This document shows, piece after piece, positions 8,162 to 16,275 of a stretch of DNA of 64,000 nucleotides (position 1 is the stretch's first letter; each line of letters starts with the position of its first letter). Position numbers and translations under genes: made by a program. The notes under the pieces are model-generated. The model worked only from the letters and a program-made list of their open reading frames with translations, did not search any database and was not told the DNA's origin. This DNA comes from Frisingicoccus sp009929615 (GTDB lineage Bacteria; Bacillota; Clostridia; Lachnospirales; Lachnospiraceae): contig JAQUXR010000011.1 of assembly GCA_028692275.1 (NCBI GenBank), forward strand, positions 1-64,000, given 5' to 3'.

Positions 8162-9577
8162 ATGAAAAACAAAAAATGGAACAGATGGCTGTGTGCCGCA
8201 TTCGTATCAACTTGTGTACTTGTGTCAATGACAGCATGTGGAAAAAAAGAAGAGACCAAAACAGAAACAAAAGCTGTAGTGGTAGAAACAAAGAGCAAAG
8301 AAACAGAGGCCCAAGAAGAACTTGAGATGCATGGTGTTATTAAAGAATACACCGGCGGCAAGATGACGATTACAACAGAGGATAACAAAGAACTGAGCTT
8401 CACTCTGACAAATGCTACGATTGAATGTAAGAATGGTATTGTATCCGGCGATGAAGTGACGATTATTTATACCGGAGCTATCAACGGAACAGATACAAGC
8501 AAAGCGGTTGTTATGCGAATTGTTGATAAAGGTGAGAAAGCAGAATTGAAGGAACAGAATGTTTCCGGTACCGTTGCAGCAGTTGCTATGAATACGCTGA
8601 CGATTAAAGACAATGATGGAAGAACATTATCCTTTATGACAACAGGTGCAGAGGCACACTATAAAAATGGCATCCAGGCTGGAAACTGGGTTACTATTGT
8701 TTACAAAGGTGAGATTCAGGGAGATAATGCTCAGAATGTAAAGGTAATTTCTATTACAGATGATGCACCGAATGTTGAAGAAGCAAAGAATCAGGTGACG
8801 ATTAATGATGCGGATAAGACTGTGTATGCAACAACAACAGTACATGTTCGTGATAACTACTCTACAGACGCCAACAGTTTAGGACTTTTAAATACCGGTG
8901 ATGGTGTTCATGAAACCGGTGAGTCCAGTAACGGATGGGCGCGCGTGGATTATAATGGTCAGACAGGATATGTATATGAAACTTATTTAACTACAGATGC
9001 ACCGCAGCCGGAGACTCAGGCACCGGAAACCCAGGCACCGGAGACTCAGGCACCAGAACCACAGCCACAACCGGAAACTCAGCCGGCACCAGACGAACCA
9101 GTGGCTAATCCGGATACTTTTGGCGGCGAAGAACTTCAGATGACTGGTATTTTAAAAGAAGCTACAATGCATATTATTACAATAACATCGGATGAAGATG
9201 GCCAGGATTATACGTTTAATATTTCAGATGCTGAAGTACATCTGTCGGATGGTCTTGCTGTCGGTCAGAGCCTTGTGATTAAATATCAGGGAACAGCCAG
9301 CAGTGATGCAACAACGTGTTCAGTTCTTAATGTTGATGGCAGTGCTATGAATGAGAACAATGAGGCACCATTAACAATGACCGGACGGGTTATTGCGACA
9401 AGTATGAACTGTGTAACCATTGGAACAAGTGATGGAGCAGAAGTATCTTTTGATATTGAAGATGCACAGATTAATTGTGCAGATGGTCTTCAGACAGATG
9501 ATAACGTTACGATATCTTATACAGAGAATGGGGATTCGAATATCCATTATGCATTATCTGTAGATGATGCTCAGTAA
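8162..9577 (+). CDS. Secreted lipoprotein with SH3-type domain and four internal repeats
   Basis: Function not recognised. The 471-aa product has a lipoprotein signal (KKWNRWLC..., lipobox SMTAC, Cys26), so it is predicted to be anchored outside the membrane. After a short charged linker come two repeats of about 70 residues (about 54-122 and 128-200). An SH3b-like domain follows (about 218-276, HVRDNYSTDANSLG... ending GQTGYVYETYL), then a PETQAPETQ proline linker (about 280-312) and two more copies of the repeat (about 322-390 and 398-465). Each repeat has the pattern MxGxI...TIT...DG...FxIxxAxxxxxxGLxxGxxVxIxYxG. SH3b domains usually bind cell-wall peptides. ATG 8162 is chosen for the signal peptide and the GAAAGGAAG upstream. 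Confidence 0.8.
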   Translation: MKNKKWNRWLCAAFVSTCVLVSMTACGKKEETKTETKAVVVETKSKETEAQEELEMHGVIKEYTGGKMTITTEDNKELSFTLTNATIECKNGIVSGDEVTIIYTGAINGTDTSKAVVMRIVDKGEKAELKEQNVSGTVAAVAMNTLTIKDNDGRTLSFMTTGAEAHYKNGIQAGNWVTIVYKGEIQGDNAQNVKVISITDDAPNVEEAKNQVTINDADKTVYATTTVHVRDNYSTDANSLGLLNTGDGVHETGESSNGWARVDYNGQTGYVYETYLTTDAPQPETQAPETQAPETQAPEPQPQPETQPAPDEPVANPDTFGGEELQMTGILKEATMHIITITSDEDGQDYTFNISDAEVHLSDGLAVGQSLVIKYQGTASSDATTCSVLNVDGSAMNENNEAPLTMTGRVIATSMNCVTIGTSDGAEVSFDIEDAQINCADGLQTDDNVTISYTENGDSNIHYALSVDDAQ

Positions 9578-9609
9578 TATAAATAAAAAATAAAGAATCC
9601 GATTAAAAA

Positions 9610-9642
9610 AGTCTATGTTTTGGAGAAAACATAGACTTTTTT
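9610..9642. terminator. Bidirectional terminator between convergent genes
   Basis: AGTCTATGTTTT (9610-9621) and AAAACATAGACT (9626-9637) form a perfect 12-bp stem with a GGAG loop, flanked by A-run and T-run. It can end both the lipoprotein transcript and the minus-strand DUF4364 transcript. Confidence 0.9.
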
Positions 9643-9651
9643 GAAAATTGT

Positions 9652-10185
9652 TTATTTCTTGCTGGTTTTTGCGAGAAGCGTTGTCATGAGATAATCGTAG
9701 ATTTCCGTACTCTGCTTGTGCCAACAGTCACATACAAGTTCTGCCTGGATTTCTGTAGGAACGGCAAGACGGATATTCATTAAAGTGTCTTTTTTATCTT
9801 TTAAAGAAAGCTCCACTTCATATTCCTGATTTTTTTTAGGTGTGAAGTTTGCTGTGATTTCATTTGCCTGTCGAAGTGCAAAATGTTTGTCTTCAAGGAA
9901 GGATTTGACGTCTTCCTTGATTCCGTCGGATATTAAAGTGACAAAGGCTTCCAGGGTTTCTTCTCCGGAAGGTGTCAGATGATAGTAAGAGCTGTTATTC
10001 TGCTGAGTAGGAGAGATGAACTGGGCATCTACCAGATCTGAAATGGCAGCCTGAGTTACAAAATAAGTAGTATATCCTTTGTCCAGTAAAAATTCACAGA
10101 GTTGAGAATTCGTCAGTGGAAATTCCGAACGGCTTAAAATATATAAAATCATTAATTTGTATAAGGTAGATGGGTCTGCATTCAT
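9652..10185 (-). CDS. DUF4364 family protein, winged-helix-like
   Basis: A 177-aa cytoplasmic protein of a Firmicute family without settled function. The N-terminal 80 residues (LYKLMILYILSRSEFPLTNSQLCEFLLDKGY...) have the pattern of a winged helix similar to PadR or MarR regulators, followed by a C-terminal alpha/beta part. The start ATG has AAGGAA just upstream. It is the downstream gene of a two-gene minus-strand unit with the radical SAM protein, 39 nt apart. A DNA-binding role is inference from fold-like appearance; no target is visible. Confidence 0.75.
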   Translation of the reverse strand: MNADPSTLYKLMILYILSRSEFPLTNSQLCEFLLDKGYTTYFVTQAAISDLVDAQFISPTQQNNSSYYHLTPSGEETLEAFVTLISDGIKEDVKSFLEDKHFALRQANEITANFTPKKNQEYEVELSLKDKKDTLMNIRLAVPTEIQAELVCDCWHKQSTEIYDYLMTTLLAKTSKK

Positions 10186-10224
10186 AAAATATTCCTTTCT
10201 CAGTACATTAATTATGGTGGTATA

Positions 10225-11187
10225 TCAGGCATAAAGCCGTCCCTGCCAAGTGCTGCGTTTTTTAAATTCATGATGGATGGTGTTTAAAACCTGTTTTTTG
10301 TGTCCACTCCACAAGGGAGCAATCAATAAGCTTTTCGGGCCATCGCCGGTGATTCGGTGAATGACCATCTCCGGTGGCAGAAGTTCAATGCATCGGATAA
10401 CTGTATCTGTGTATTCTTCCGGAGAAAAGATATGGAAGGGATTTGCTGTATAAACATCAGCCAAATCTGTGTCTTTCAGGACATGAAGCAGCTGAATCTT
10501 AATTCCCTGGATGGGCTGATGTGCAAGAAAACGATGGGTTTCCAGCATATCTTCTGTGGATTCTCCGGGAAGACCTAAGATGGTATGAACAATGGTTTCG
10601 ATACCAGCTTTCTGAAGTTCCAAAAGAGTATCCGTAAAAGTTTTAAGACAGTAGCCCCTGCGGATAAACCGGGCAGTGTCTTCGTGAATGGTTTGAAGAC
10701 CTAATTCAATCCATACGGGTTTTATTTGATTTAACTGCTGTAAAAGCAGGATAATCTCCGGAGAAAGGCAGTCGGGCCGGGTGGCAATTGAGAGAACAGC
10801 CACGTCGGGAAGGTTTATAGCCTCATAAAAAAGTTTCTCCAATGTATCTATTGAACCATAGGTATTTGTAAAAGACTGAAAATATGCTATGAATTTTTGA
10901 CCGGAATGTTTTTTTGATAATAATTCTTTTCCGGCATGAAATTGCCGGCTGATATCCGGTACTATATCGATATTAGAACCGCCACCTGCGAAATCGCCGG
11001 AACCGCCTTTGCTACAGAAAATACAGCCACGGGTATCCAGTGTTCCGTCCCTGTTTGGACAGGTGAAACCGCCGTTTAAAGCAACTTTATAAATTTTCTC
11101 ACCGAATCGCTTTTGAAGATAGCAGTTCAGAGAATAATAAGGTTTTTCATTCCATAGATAAAGGGCTTCTTCATAACTTTCGGTCAT
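10225..11187 (-). CDS. Radical SAM protein, TIGR01212 (YhcC/YtqA) type
   Basis: The 320-aa product has the radical SAM cysteine cluster in the Elp3-like form, Cys43-x11-Cys55-x2-Cys58 (FTCPNRDGTLDTRGCIFCSKGG), and the family segments AYFQSFTNTYG, SIATRPDC and WIELGLQT. It should bind a 4Fe-4S cluster and cleave S-adenosylmethionine; the substrate is not known for this family from the sequence. The start ATG follows GGAAG on the minus strand. It is the first gene of the minus-strand pair and is divergent from the DUF362 gene across a 153-bp gap. Confidence 0.9.
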   Translation of the reverse strand: MTESYEEALYLWNEKPYYSLNCYLQKRFGEKIYKVALNGGFTCPNRDGTLDTRGCIFCSKGGSGDFAGGGSNIDIVPDISRQFHAGKELLSKKHSGQKFIAYFQSFTNTYGSIDTLEKLFYEAINLPDVAVLSIATRPDCLSPEIILLLQQLNQIKPVWIELGLQTIHEDTARFIRRGYCLKTFTDTLLELQKAGIETIVHTILGLPGESTEDMLETHRFLAHQPIQGIKIQLLHVLKDTDLADVYTANPFHIFSPEEYTDTVIRCIELLPPEMVIHRITGDGPKSLLIAPLWSGHKKQVLNTIHHEFKKRSTWQGRLYA

Positions 11188-11279
11188 ATGGGTTAATCTT
11201 CCTTTCGCTATCCGGTAAGATAGGTAAATTCGTATTTTATCATATCATTTACAATGGGTGAAATCAAGAAAGAAATGGA

Positions 11280-11308
11280 TTGACAGCTTTTTGGCAACGT
11301 ATTAGAAT
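11280..11308 (+). promoter_or_regulatory. Sigma-A promoter of the DUF362 gene
   Basis: TTGACA at 11280-11285 and TAGAAT at 11303-11308 are separated by 17 bp, about 30 nt before the start codon. Confidence 0.75.
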
Positions 11309-11340
11309 TGAAGAAGTAGATAAAATTCAGGAGGAACAGA

Positions 11341-12447
11341 ATGGAAAAGTCAAAAGTCTATTTTGCTAATTTCCGGGCAACCGTTCGGGAGAACATCCAG
11401 CAGAAACTCACCCGTTTGATGAAGACTGCAGGGATGGAAGATATTGATTTCGATAAGAAATATACAGCCATAAAGATTCATTTTGGTGAACCGGGGAATT
11501 TGGCATATCTTCGCCCGAATTATGCGAAGACGGTTGTGGATATGGTTAAAAGTCTGGGAGGAAAACCTTTCCTGACAGATTGTAACACACTCTATGTAGG
11601 CGGACGCAAGAATGCGCTGGATCATTTAGACAGTGCCTATGTGAATGGTTTTTCACCATTTTCAACAGGCTGCCATGTTATTATTGCAGATGGCCTGAAA
11701 GGAACAGATGAAGTGCTTGTTCCGGTAGAAGGTGGAACTTATGTTAAAGAGGCTAAGATTGGCCGTGCTGTTATGGATGCCGATATCGTGATTTCACTGA
11801 ATCACTTTAAGGGTCACGAAGCTGCCGGTTTTGGCGGAGCTATAAAGAATCTGGGAATGGGATGTGGTTCAAGAGCCGGTAAGATGGAGATGCACAGTGC
11901 CGGGAAACCCAGAGTATCTGAAAGAAAGTGTATCGGATGTGCTCAGTGCACAAAGGTATGTGCCCATGATGCTATTACACTGACGGATAAGAAGGCCTCG
12001 ATTGACCATAATAAATGTGTTGGATGTGGCCGTTGTATTGGAGTCTGTCCGGCGGATGCAGTGCGTCCTGCATCGGATGAATCCAATGATATTTTGAATT
12101 GTAAGATGGCTGAATATACGAAGGCTGTCATCAATGGACGTCCGAACTTCCATATTAGTCTTGTTATGGATGTATCTCCATATTGTGATTGTCATGGAGA
12201 GAATGATGCACCAATTGTTCCGGATGTAGGGATGTTTGCATCCTTTGATCCGGTTGCTTTGGATAAAGCCTGTGCCGATGCTGTGAATAAACAGCCAATA
12301 TGTGCAGGCAGTATACTGGATGAGGTGGAACATGTTCATCATGATCATTTCACTGATGTTTTTCCGGATACAAATTGGAACAGCTGTCTGGAACATGCAA
12401 AGGCACTGGGACTTGGAACTGATGAATATGAATTGATTCAGATTTAA
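11341..12447 (+). CDS. DUF362 domain protein with two 4Fe-4S clusters
   Basis: The 368-aa protein has an N-terminal DUF362 domain (KVYFANFRAT..., KIHFGEPGN, SLNHFKGHEAAGFGGAIKNLGMG). A bacterial ferredoxin insert follows at about residues 198-242, with CIGCAQCTKVC and CVGCGRCIGVC, enough for two 4Fe-4S clusters, and the C-terminal part continues the DUF362 fold. No signal peptide is present, so it is cytoplasmic. Proteins of this type are common in anaerobes and are presumed redox proteins; the reaction is unknown. ATG follows CAGGAGGAACAG. The HPr-like gene starts 15 nt after its stop, with GGAGG between, suggesting an operon. Confidence 0.9.
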   Translation: MEKSKVYFANFRATVRENIQQKLTRLMKTAGMEDIDFDKKYTAIKIHFGEPGNLAYLRPNYAKTVVDMVKSLGGKPFLTDCNTLYVGGRKNALDHLDSAYVNGFSPFSTGCHVIIADGLKGTDEVLVPVEGGTYVKEAKIGRAVMDADIVISLNHFKGHEAAGFGGAIKNLGMGCGSRAGKMEMHSAGKPRVSERKCIGCAQCTKVCAHDAITLTDKKASIDHNKCVGCGRCIGVCPADAVRPASDESNDILNCKMAEYTKAVINGRPNFHISLVMDVSPYCDCHGENDAPIVPDVGMFASFDPVALDKACADAVNKQPICAGSILDEVEHVHHDHFTDVFPDTNWNSCLEHAKALGLGTDEYELIQI

Positions 12448-12462
12448 TAGGAGGAATATAAT

Positions 12463-12690
12463 ATGAAAGAAACAACGATTTTATTACAGAGTATTGAAGA
12501 CGTTAAAGAATTTAACCGCATCGTTGCTGTTTATGACGGCGATGTAGATTTGGTATCCGGCCGTTATGTTATTGATGCAAAGTCCATCATGGGCATTTTC
12601 AGCCTTGACTTAAGCAAGCCAATTAATATTCAGATACATGGTGAAAACCCTGACACATTATTAGAGGGCTTAAAAGGATTTATTCAGTAA
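12463..12690 (+). CDS. HPr-like protein lacking the phosphocarrier histidine (Crh-like)
   Basis: A 75-aa protein with the HPr fold pattern. The regulatory serine region is conserved (DAKSIMGIFSL, corresponding to Ser46 of HPr). The active-site stretch that reads GIHARPA in B. subtilis HPr is SIEDVKE here, so the phosphoenolpyruvate-dependent His15 is missing. It therefore cannot act as an ordinary sugar-PTS phosphocarrier. By analogy with Bacillus Crh, which also lacks His15 but keeps Ser46, a role in carbon catabolite control through serine phosphorylation is possible; this is inference. It lies downstream of the DUF362 gene and upstream of a thioesterase-like gene. Confidence 0.8.
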   Translation: MKETTILLQSIEDVKEFNRIVAVYDGDVDLVSGRYVIDAKSIMGIFSLDLSKPINIQIHGENPDTLLEGLKGFIQ

Positions 12691-12743
12691 TTTCCAGTAA
12701 AGTGGCAATAGGGGTTGCGGCGGAAAAAAGGAGAATAAAAAAC

Positions 12744-13142
12744 ATGGAAAAAGCACAGTTATTAAACACAACATTTACTTTCGAGCAGGTGGTAACCGAG
12801 GATATGACTGCATCAAAAGGCGTTCCTGGTACACCGGATGTATTTGGTACACCGATGCTTGTAATGATGGTTGAAAACACTTGTTTTAAGTGTATGGCTC
12901 AGGCTGCAGAAGAAGGCGAAGTCAGTGTAGGCGTTACAGTGGATATCACTCATTCTTCACCAACACCTGTAGGTATGAAAGTTGTTTGTACGGCAAAGGT
13001 TGAAAAGGTGGATAAGAAGATTTTAACATTTTCTTTTGAAGTTAAGGATGAAGCTGGTGTTATCGGTACAGGAACACATGTCAGAGCTTATGTTCAGAAA
13101 GCGAAGATTGAAGCAAAGGCAGCAGCAAAATTTAATAAATAA
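12744..13142 (+). CDS. Thioesterase family protein (FlK-like hotdog fold)
   Basis: A 132-aa single-domain protein resembling fluoroacetyl-CoA thioesterase-type hotdog proteins: FTFEQVVTEDMTASKG, VFGTPMLVMMVENTCF, VGVTVDITHSSPTPVGM and a C-terminal GTHVRAYV. Members hydrolyse acyl-CoA thioesters; the acyl group is not predictable. ATG 12744 has AAGGAG about 10 nt upstream; the in-frame start at 12702 would precede that site. It is 53 nt after the HPr-like gene and followed by a strong terminator, so it ends the DUF362-HPr-thioesterase unit. Confidence 0.8.
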   Translation: MEKAQLLNTTFTFEQVVTEDMTASKGVPGTPDVFGTPMLVMMVENTCFKCMAQAAEEGEVSVGVTVDITHSSPTPVGMKVVCTAKVEKVDKKILTFSFEVKDEAGVIGTGTHVRAYVQKAKIEAKAAAKFNK

Positions 13143-13153
13143 TATTTATAAAC

Positions 13154-13190
13154 AAGGAGCTCTTTGAATGAAGAGCTTCTTTCTATTTTA
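13154..13190 (+). terminator. Terminator after the thioesterase gene
   Basis: AAGGAGCTCTT (13154-13164) and AAGAGCTTCTT (13171-13181) form an 11-bp stem with one G-T pair around TGAATG, followed by TCTATTTTA. Confidence 0.75.
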
Positions 13191-13205
13191 GTGGGAAATA
13201 ACTCC

Positions 13206-13244
13206 TTTACAATTATACAACATAGTGATATCATTATGATATCA
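13206..13244 (+). promoter_or_regulatory. SPFH operon promoter overlapped by two TGATATCA palindromes
   Basis: TTTACA at 13206-13211 and TATCAT at 13229-13234 are 17 bp apart. Two perfect 8-bp palindromes, TGATATCA at 13226-13233 and 13237-13244, sit over and just after the -10 box with centres 11 bp apart, one helical turn. This is the layout of a repressor operator. The RHH protein encoded at the end of the operon is the natural candidate to bind it; that is inference. Confidence 0.65.
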
Positions 13245-13271
13245 AATAGAAATATAGGGAGGGGAAATATT

Positions 13272-14291
13272 ATGACAGAAAAGGTATTGATAAATAGGAA
13301 AAAAGGAATGCTGGCTTTGATGCTGACGATTCTATTGTATTTGGCAGCGATTGTTGGATGTATTTATGGGGGGTATATAGTAAGCCGGGATGGCTTGCCG
13401 GTTTTACTGGTGATATCCATCATCTGGTTATGCATTGGATGGCTCCCATTCTGCGGACTTAAAGTGCTTAAGCCTCAGGAAGCATTGGTTTTGACTTTGT
13501 TTGGGAAGTATGTAGGAACGCTTAAAAATGAAGGATTTTATTTTGTAAATCCATTTTGTACCAGTGTTAATCCGGCGGCAAAGACAAAATTGAGCCAGAG
13601 CGGTGATGTAGACAGCAGTTCTAAGAGTTTGTTTTCCATGAAACTTGGGGATGAACATATGACTTCTGAAATGGGAAGTAAGAAGATTTCCATAAAGATT
13701 ATGACATTAAATAACAGTCGGCAGAAGATTAATGACTGTCTGGGGAATCCGGTGGAAATTGGAATTGCCGTTATGTGGCGTGTTGTTGACACTGCAAAAG
13801 CTGTTTTTAATGTAGATAATTACAAAGAATATTTATCTCTGCAGTGCGATAGTGCCCTTAGAAATATTGTGCGATTGTATCCTTATGATGTTGCACAGGG
13901 TGTGGATACTACCGGCGATGGTATTGCAGATGAAGGAAGTCTTCGTGGCTCCAGTGAGGTTGTCGCTGCACGTATTCGTGAAGAAATCCAACAGAAAGTG
14001 GCAGAAGCGGGTCTGGAAGTTATTGAAGCCAGAATTACATATCTGGCGTATGCACCTGAAATTGCTGCAGTCATGCTCCAAAGACAGCAGGCATCTGCAA
14101 TTATTGATGCCAGAAAGATGATTGTTGATGGTGCTGTAGGTATGGTGGAAATGGCCCTGGAACGTTTGAATGAGAATAATGTAGTTGAGTTGGATGAAGA
14201 AAGAAAGGCTGCTATGGTATCAAATCTTCTGGTAGTGCTTTGTGGCAATCACGATGCACAACCTGTTGTAAATTCAGGAAGCCTGTATTAA
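13272..14291 (+). CDS. SPFH/band 7 membrane protein
   Basis: The 339-aa product has two closely spaced N-terminal transmembrane helices (about 14-36 and 40-60), then an SPFH/prohibitin domain starting at LKVLKPQEALVLTLFGKYVGTL, and a helical C-terminal region (EAGLEVIEARITYLAYAPEIAAVMLQRQQA). Such proteins form membrane-associated oligomeric scaffolds, often in stress responses. ATG 13272 is preferred: it follows AGGGAGGGG and the promoter at 13206-13234; an in-frame ATG at 13164 lies before the promoter, inside the upstream terminator. The RHH gene begins 1 nt after its stop, indicating translational coupling. Confidence 0.88.
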   Translation: MTEKVLINRKKGMLALMLTILLYLAAIVGCIYGGYIVSRDGLPVLLVISIIWLCIGWLPFCGLKVLKPQEALVLTLFGKYVGTLKNEGFYFVNPFCTSVNPAAKTKLSQSGDVDSSSKSLFSMKLGDEHMTSEMGSKKISIKIMTLNNSRQKINDCLGNPVEIGIAVMWRVVDTAKAVFNVDNYKEYLSLQCDSALRNIVRLYPYDVAQGVDTTGDGIADEGSLRGSSEVVAARIREEIQQKVAEAGLEVIEARITYLAYAPEIAAVMLQRQQASAIIDARKMIVDGAVGMVEMALERLNENNVVELDEERKAAMVSNLLVVLCGNHDAQPVVNSGSLY

Positions 14292-14292
14292 G

Positions 14293-14496
14293 ATGGCAGA
14301 CTCCAAAAAGAAGCAGGTACCTTTAAGACTTTCGGCGAAATTATATGATGCCATCGCAGCCTGGGCAGAAGATGATTTCCGTTCAGTGAATGGTCAGATT
14401 GAATATTTGCTTACAGAATGTGTGAGGCAGCGTAAGAAAACGGGTAAATATGTTTCTGAGCATCTGGATGAATCACCGGAATTAGATATTGAATAA
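14293..14496 (+). CDS. Ribbon-helix-helix (Arc-like) DNA-binding protein
   Basis: A 67-aa protein with an N-terminal strand and two helices in the Arc/MetJ pattern: KKQVPLRLSAKLYDAIAAWAEDDFRSVNGQIEYLLTECV, with R/N-rich turn FRSVNGQ. Proteins of this kind dimerise and insert a beta-ribbon into the major groove, often on tandem sites one turn apart. It starts 1 nt after the SPFH stop, so both are made from one mRNA. Tandem TGATATCA boxes over the operon promoter suggest it represses its own operon; not shown by the sequence alone. Confidence 0.85.
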   Translation: MADSKKKQVPLRLSAKLYDAIAAWAEDDFRSVNGQIEYLLTECVRQRKKTGKYVSEHLDESPELDIE

Positions 14497-14500
14497 AAAG

Positions 14501-14534
14501 AAAAACCAGAAGGTCATATGACCTTCTGGTTTTT
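14501..14534. terminator. Bidirectional terminator between RHH gene and gdhA
   Basis: A near-perfect palindrome centred on CATATG: AACCAGAAGGTCAT pairs with ATGACCTTCTGGTT, with A-run before and T-run after. It serves both convergent transcripts. Confidence 0.9.
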
Positions 14535-14550
14535 TCTATTAAAGAGTTGT

Positions 14551-15882
14551 TTAGCAGATACCCTGTGCAAGCATTGCATCAGCAACTTTTTTGAATCCGG
14601 CAATATTAGCACCGGCAACAAAATCATCTTCAACACCATAAGCTTTGGCAGCATCATCAATGTTGTGGAAAATATTTACCATAATCTCGCGAAGCTTTTC
14701 GTCAACTTCTTCGAAGGACCAGGAAAGACGGCTGCTGTTCTGACACATCTCAAGTGCGGAAGTAGCAACACCACCTGCATTGGAAGCTTTACCTGGAACA
14801 AAGTAAACTTTGTTCTTCTGTAAATATTCTGTAGCTTCAAGTGTTGTAGGCATATTAGCTCCTTCAGCAACAACTTTACAGCCGTTAGCTGTGAGCTGCT
14901 TAGCATCTTCCTGATGAAGTTCATTCTGAGTTGCACATGGAAGTGCAATATCACAAGGAATGCTCCATACGCCAGTACCTTCATGATATACAGCATTTGT
15001 ATGTGTTTCCACATATTCTTTAATACGTCCGCGTTTAACTTCTTTAATTTCTTTAACAAGTTCAACATCTACACCGTTTTCGTCATAAATCCAGCCGTTG
15101 GAATCGCTGAAAGTAAGAACTTTAGCACCAAGCTGAATAGCTTTTTCAGCAGCATAGATGGCAACATTACCGGAACCGGAAATAACAACACGTTTTCCGG
15201 TCATTGTATCACCTTTGCATTTTAATAACTCATCTACAAGATAAACAAGGCCATAACCGGTAGCCTCTGTACGAGCTAAAGAACCGCCAAAGGATAATCC
15301 TTTTCCTGTAAGAACACCTTCGGAGAGGTTGCGAATACGTTTATACTGTCCGTAGAGGAAACCGATTTCACGTCCACCAACACCGATATCACCAGCAGGA
15401 ACATCTGTGTCTGCACCAATATGTCTGCATAACTCTGTCATAAAGCTCTGGCAGAATGCCATAACTTCACGGTCGGATTTGCCTTTAGGATCAAAATCAG
15501 AACCACCTTTGCCGCCGCCGATAGGAAGACCGGTCAAAGAGTTTTTGAAAATCTGTTCAAAACCAAGGAATTTGATAATGCTTAAGTTTACAGATGGATG
15601 GAAACGAAGACCACCCTTATAAGGTCCGATGGCACTGTTAAACTGTACACGATATCCCCTGTTAACCTGTACGTTTCCTGCATCATCTACCCATGGAACA
15701 CGGAACATAACTGTACGTTCAGGTTCTACAAGACGCTCAAGAAGAGCAACTTTCTGATACTTGTCGTCACTATCTACAACCAGTTTTAAAGAGTTCATAA
15801 CCTCTGTAACTGCCTGGATAAATTCTGATTGATGTGGATTTCTTTTGATAACGTTTTCAATAATGCTGTCTGTATAAGACAT
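14551..15882 (-). CDS. gdhA: Glutamate dehydrogenase, hexameric 50-kDa type, probably NADP-dependent
   Basis: Reversible reductive amination of 2-oxoglutarate with ammonia, a nitrogen-entry reaction. The 443-aa product shows the family core PIGGGKGGSDFDPKGKSDREVMAFCQSF (catalytic lysine region), DVPAGDIGVGGREIGFLYGQYKR, the Rossmann region KRVVISGSGNVAIYAAEKA and a C-terminal ANIAGFKKVADAM. Length and N-terminus (SYTDSIIENVIKRNPHQSEFIQAV) match the small hexameric bacterial type. Its ribosome binding site reads AAAGGAGGGAAC on the minus strand. NADP preference is inferred from this subtype and not from a decisive residue. It is monocistronic and divergent from rho. Confidence 0.95.
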   Translation of the reverse strand: MSYTDSIIENVIKRNPHQSEFIQAVTEVMNSLKLVVDSDDKYQKVALLERLVEPERTVMFRVPWVDDAGNVQVNRGYRVQFNSAIGPYKGGLRFHPSVNLSIIKFLGFEQIFKNSLTGLPIGGGKGGSDFDPKGKSDREVMAFCQSFMTELCRHIGADTDVPAGDIGVGGREIGFLYGQYKRIRNLSEGVLTGKGLSFGGSLARTEATGYGLVYLVDELLKCKGDTMTGKRVVISGSGNVAIYAAEKAIQLGAKVLTFSDSNGWIYDENGVDVELVKEIKEVKRGRIKEYVETHTNAVYHEGTGVWSIPCDIALPCATQNELHQEDAKQLTANGCKVVAEGANMPTTLEATEYLQKNKVYFVPGKASNAGGVATSALEMCQNSSRLSWSFEEVDEKLREIMVNIFHNIDDAAKAYGVEDDFVAGANIAGFKKVADAMLAQGIC

Positions 15883-16275
15883 ATAGTTCCCTCCTTTAAA
15901 ATCGCATGAAAGTTAGTTCACATGCACTTGCATGCAATTATATTATAGTTTTTTTGGAAATTCAATACTTTAATTGGATAAAATTGAAAAAAATGTAAAA
16001 AGATGTATTAAATAGTACACTGCGTAGTAGGACGTATTGAAAAGTCGAAATTTGCGAAATATTTAGCTTTATTAATTGATATTTTAGTGTATAATAAAGA
16101 ATATCTATGAGTGTCTGTCTGCTCGGTTTCCCAAGAAGTAAAGAATTTTATCTTGTCCTGCGAAGCATGTCGGGCATATCGTATGATAAATAGCGTTTGA
16201 AAAAACATCAGGAATTATACAGAAAAATTATTATACAAAAGATTATTATATAGTAAGTAATGAAGGAGGGTATTC
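15883..16275. promoter_or_regulatory. Divergent gdhA/rho intergenic region (393 bp)
   Basis: No gene is seen here. Towards gdhA, a minus-strand TATAAT lies at 15942-15947 without a good -35 box, and just downstream the palindrome CATGCA-CT-TGCATG (15921-15934) could be an operator. Towards rho, TATAAT at 16090-16095 has only a weak -35 candidate and would give a leader of about 175 nt. The leader (including TGCGAAGCA at about 16159-16167) shows only small hairpins. Rho genes often carry autoregulatory leaders, but no specific element could be identified. Confidence 0.4.

Noticed and set aside
8999..9090. Direct repeats of CAGGCACCGGA type as a mobile or regulatory repeat
   Set aside because: They are in frame and encode the PETQA proline-rich linker of the lipoprotein.
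11869..12396. A 175-codon minus-strand frame across the DUF362 gene
   Set aside because: It overlaps a ferredoxin domain with clear cysteine motifs on the plus strand, and its own product is low-complexity-like and unrecognisable.
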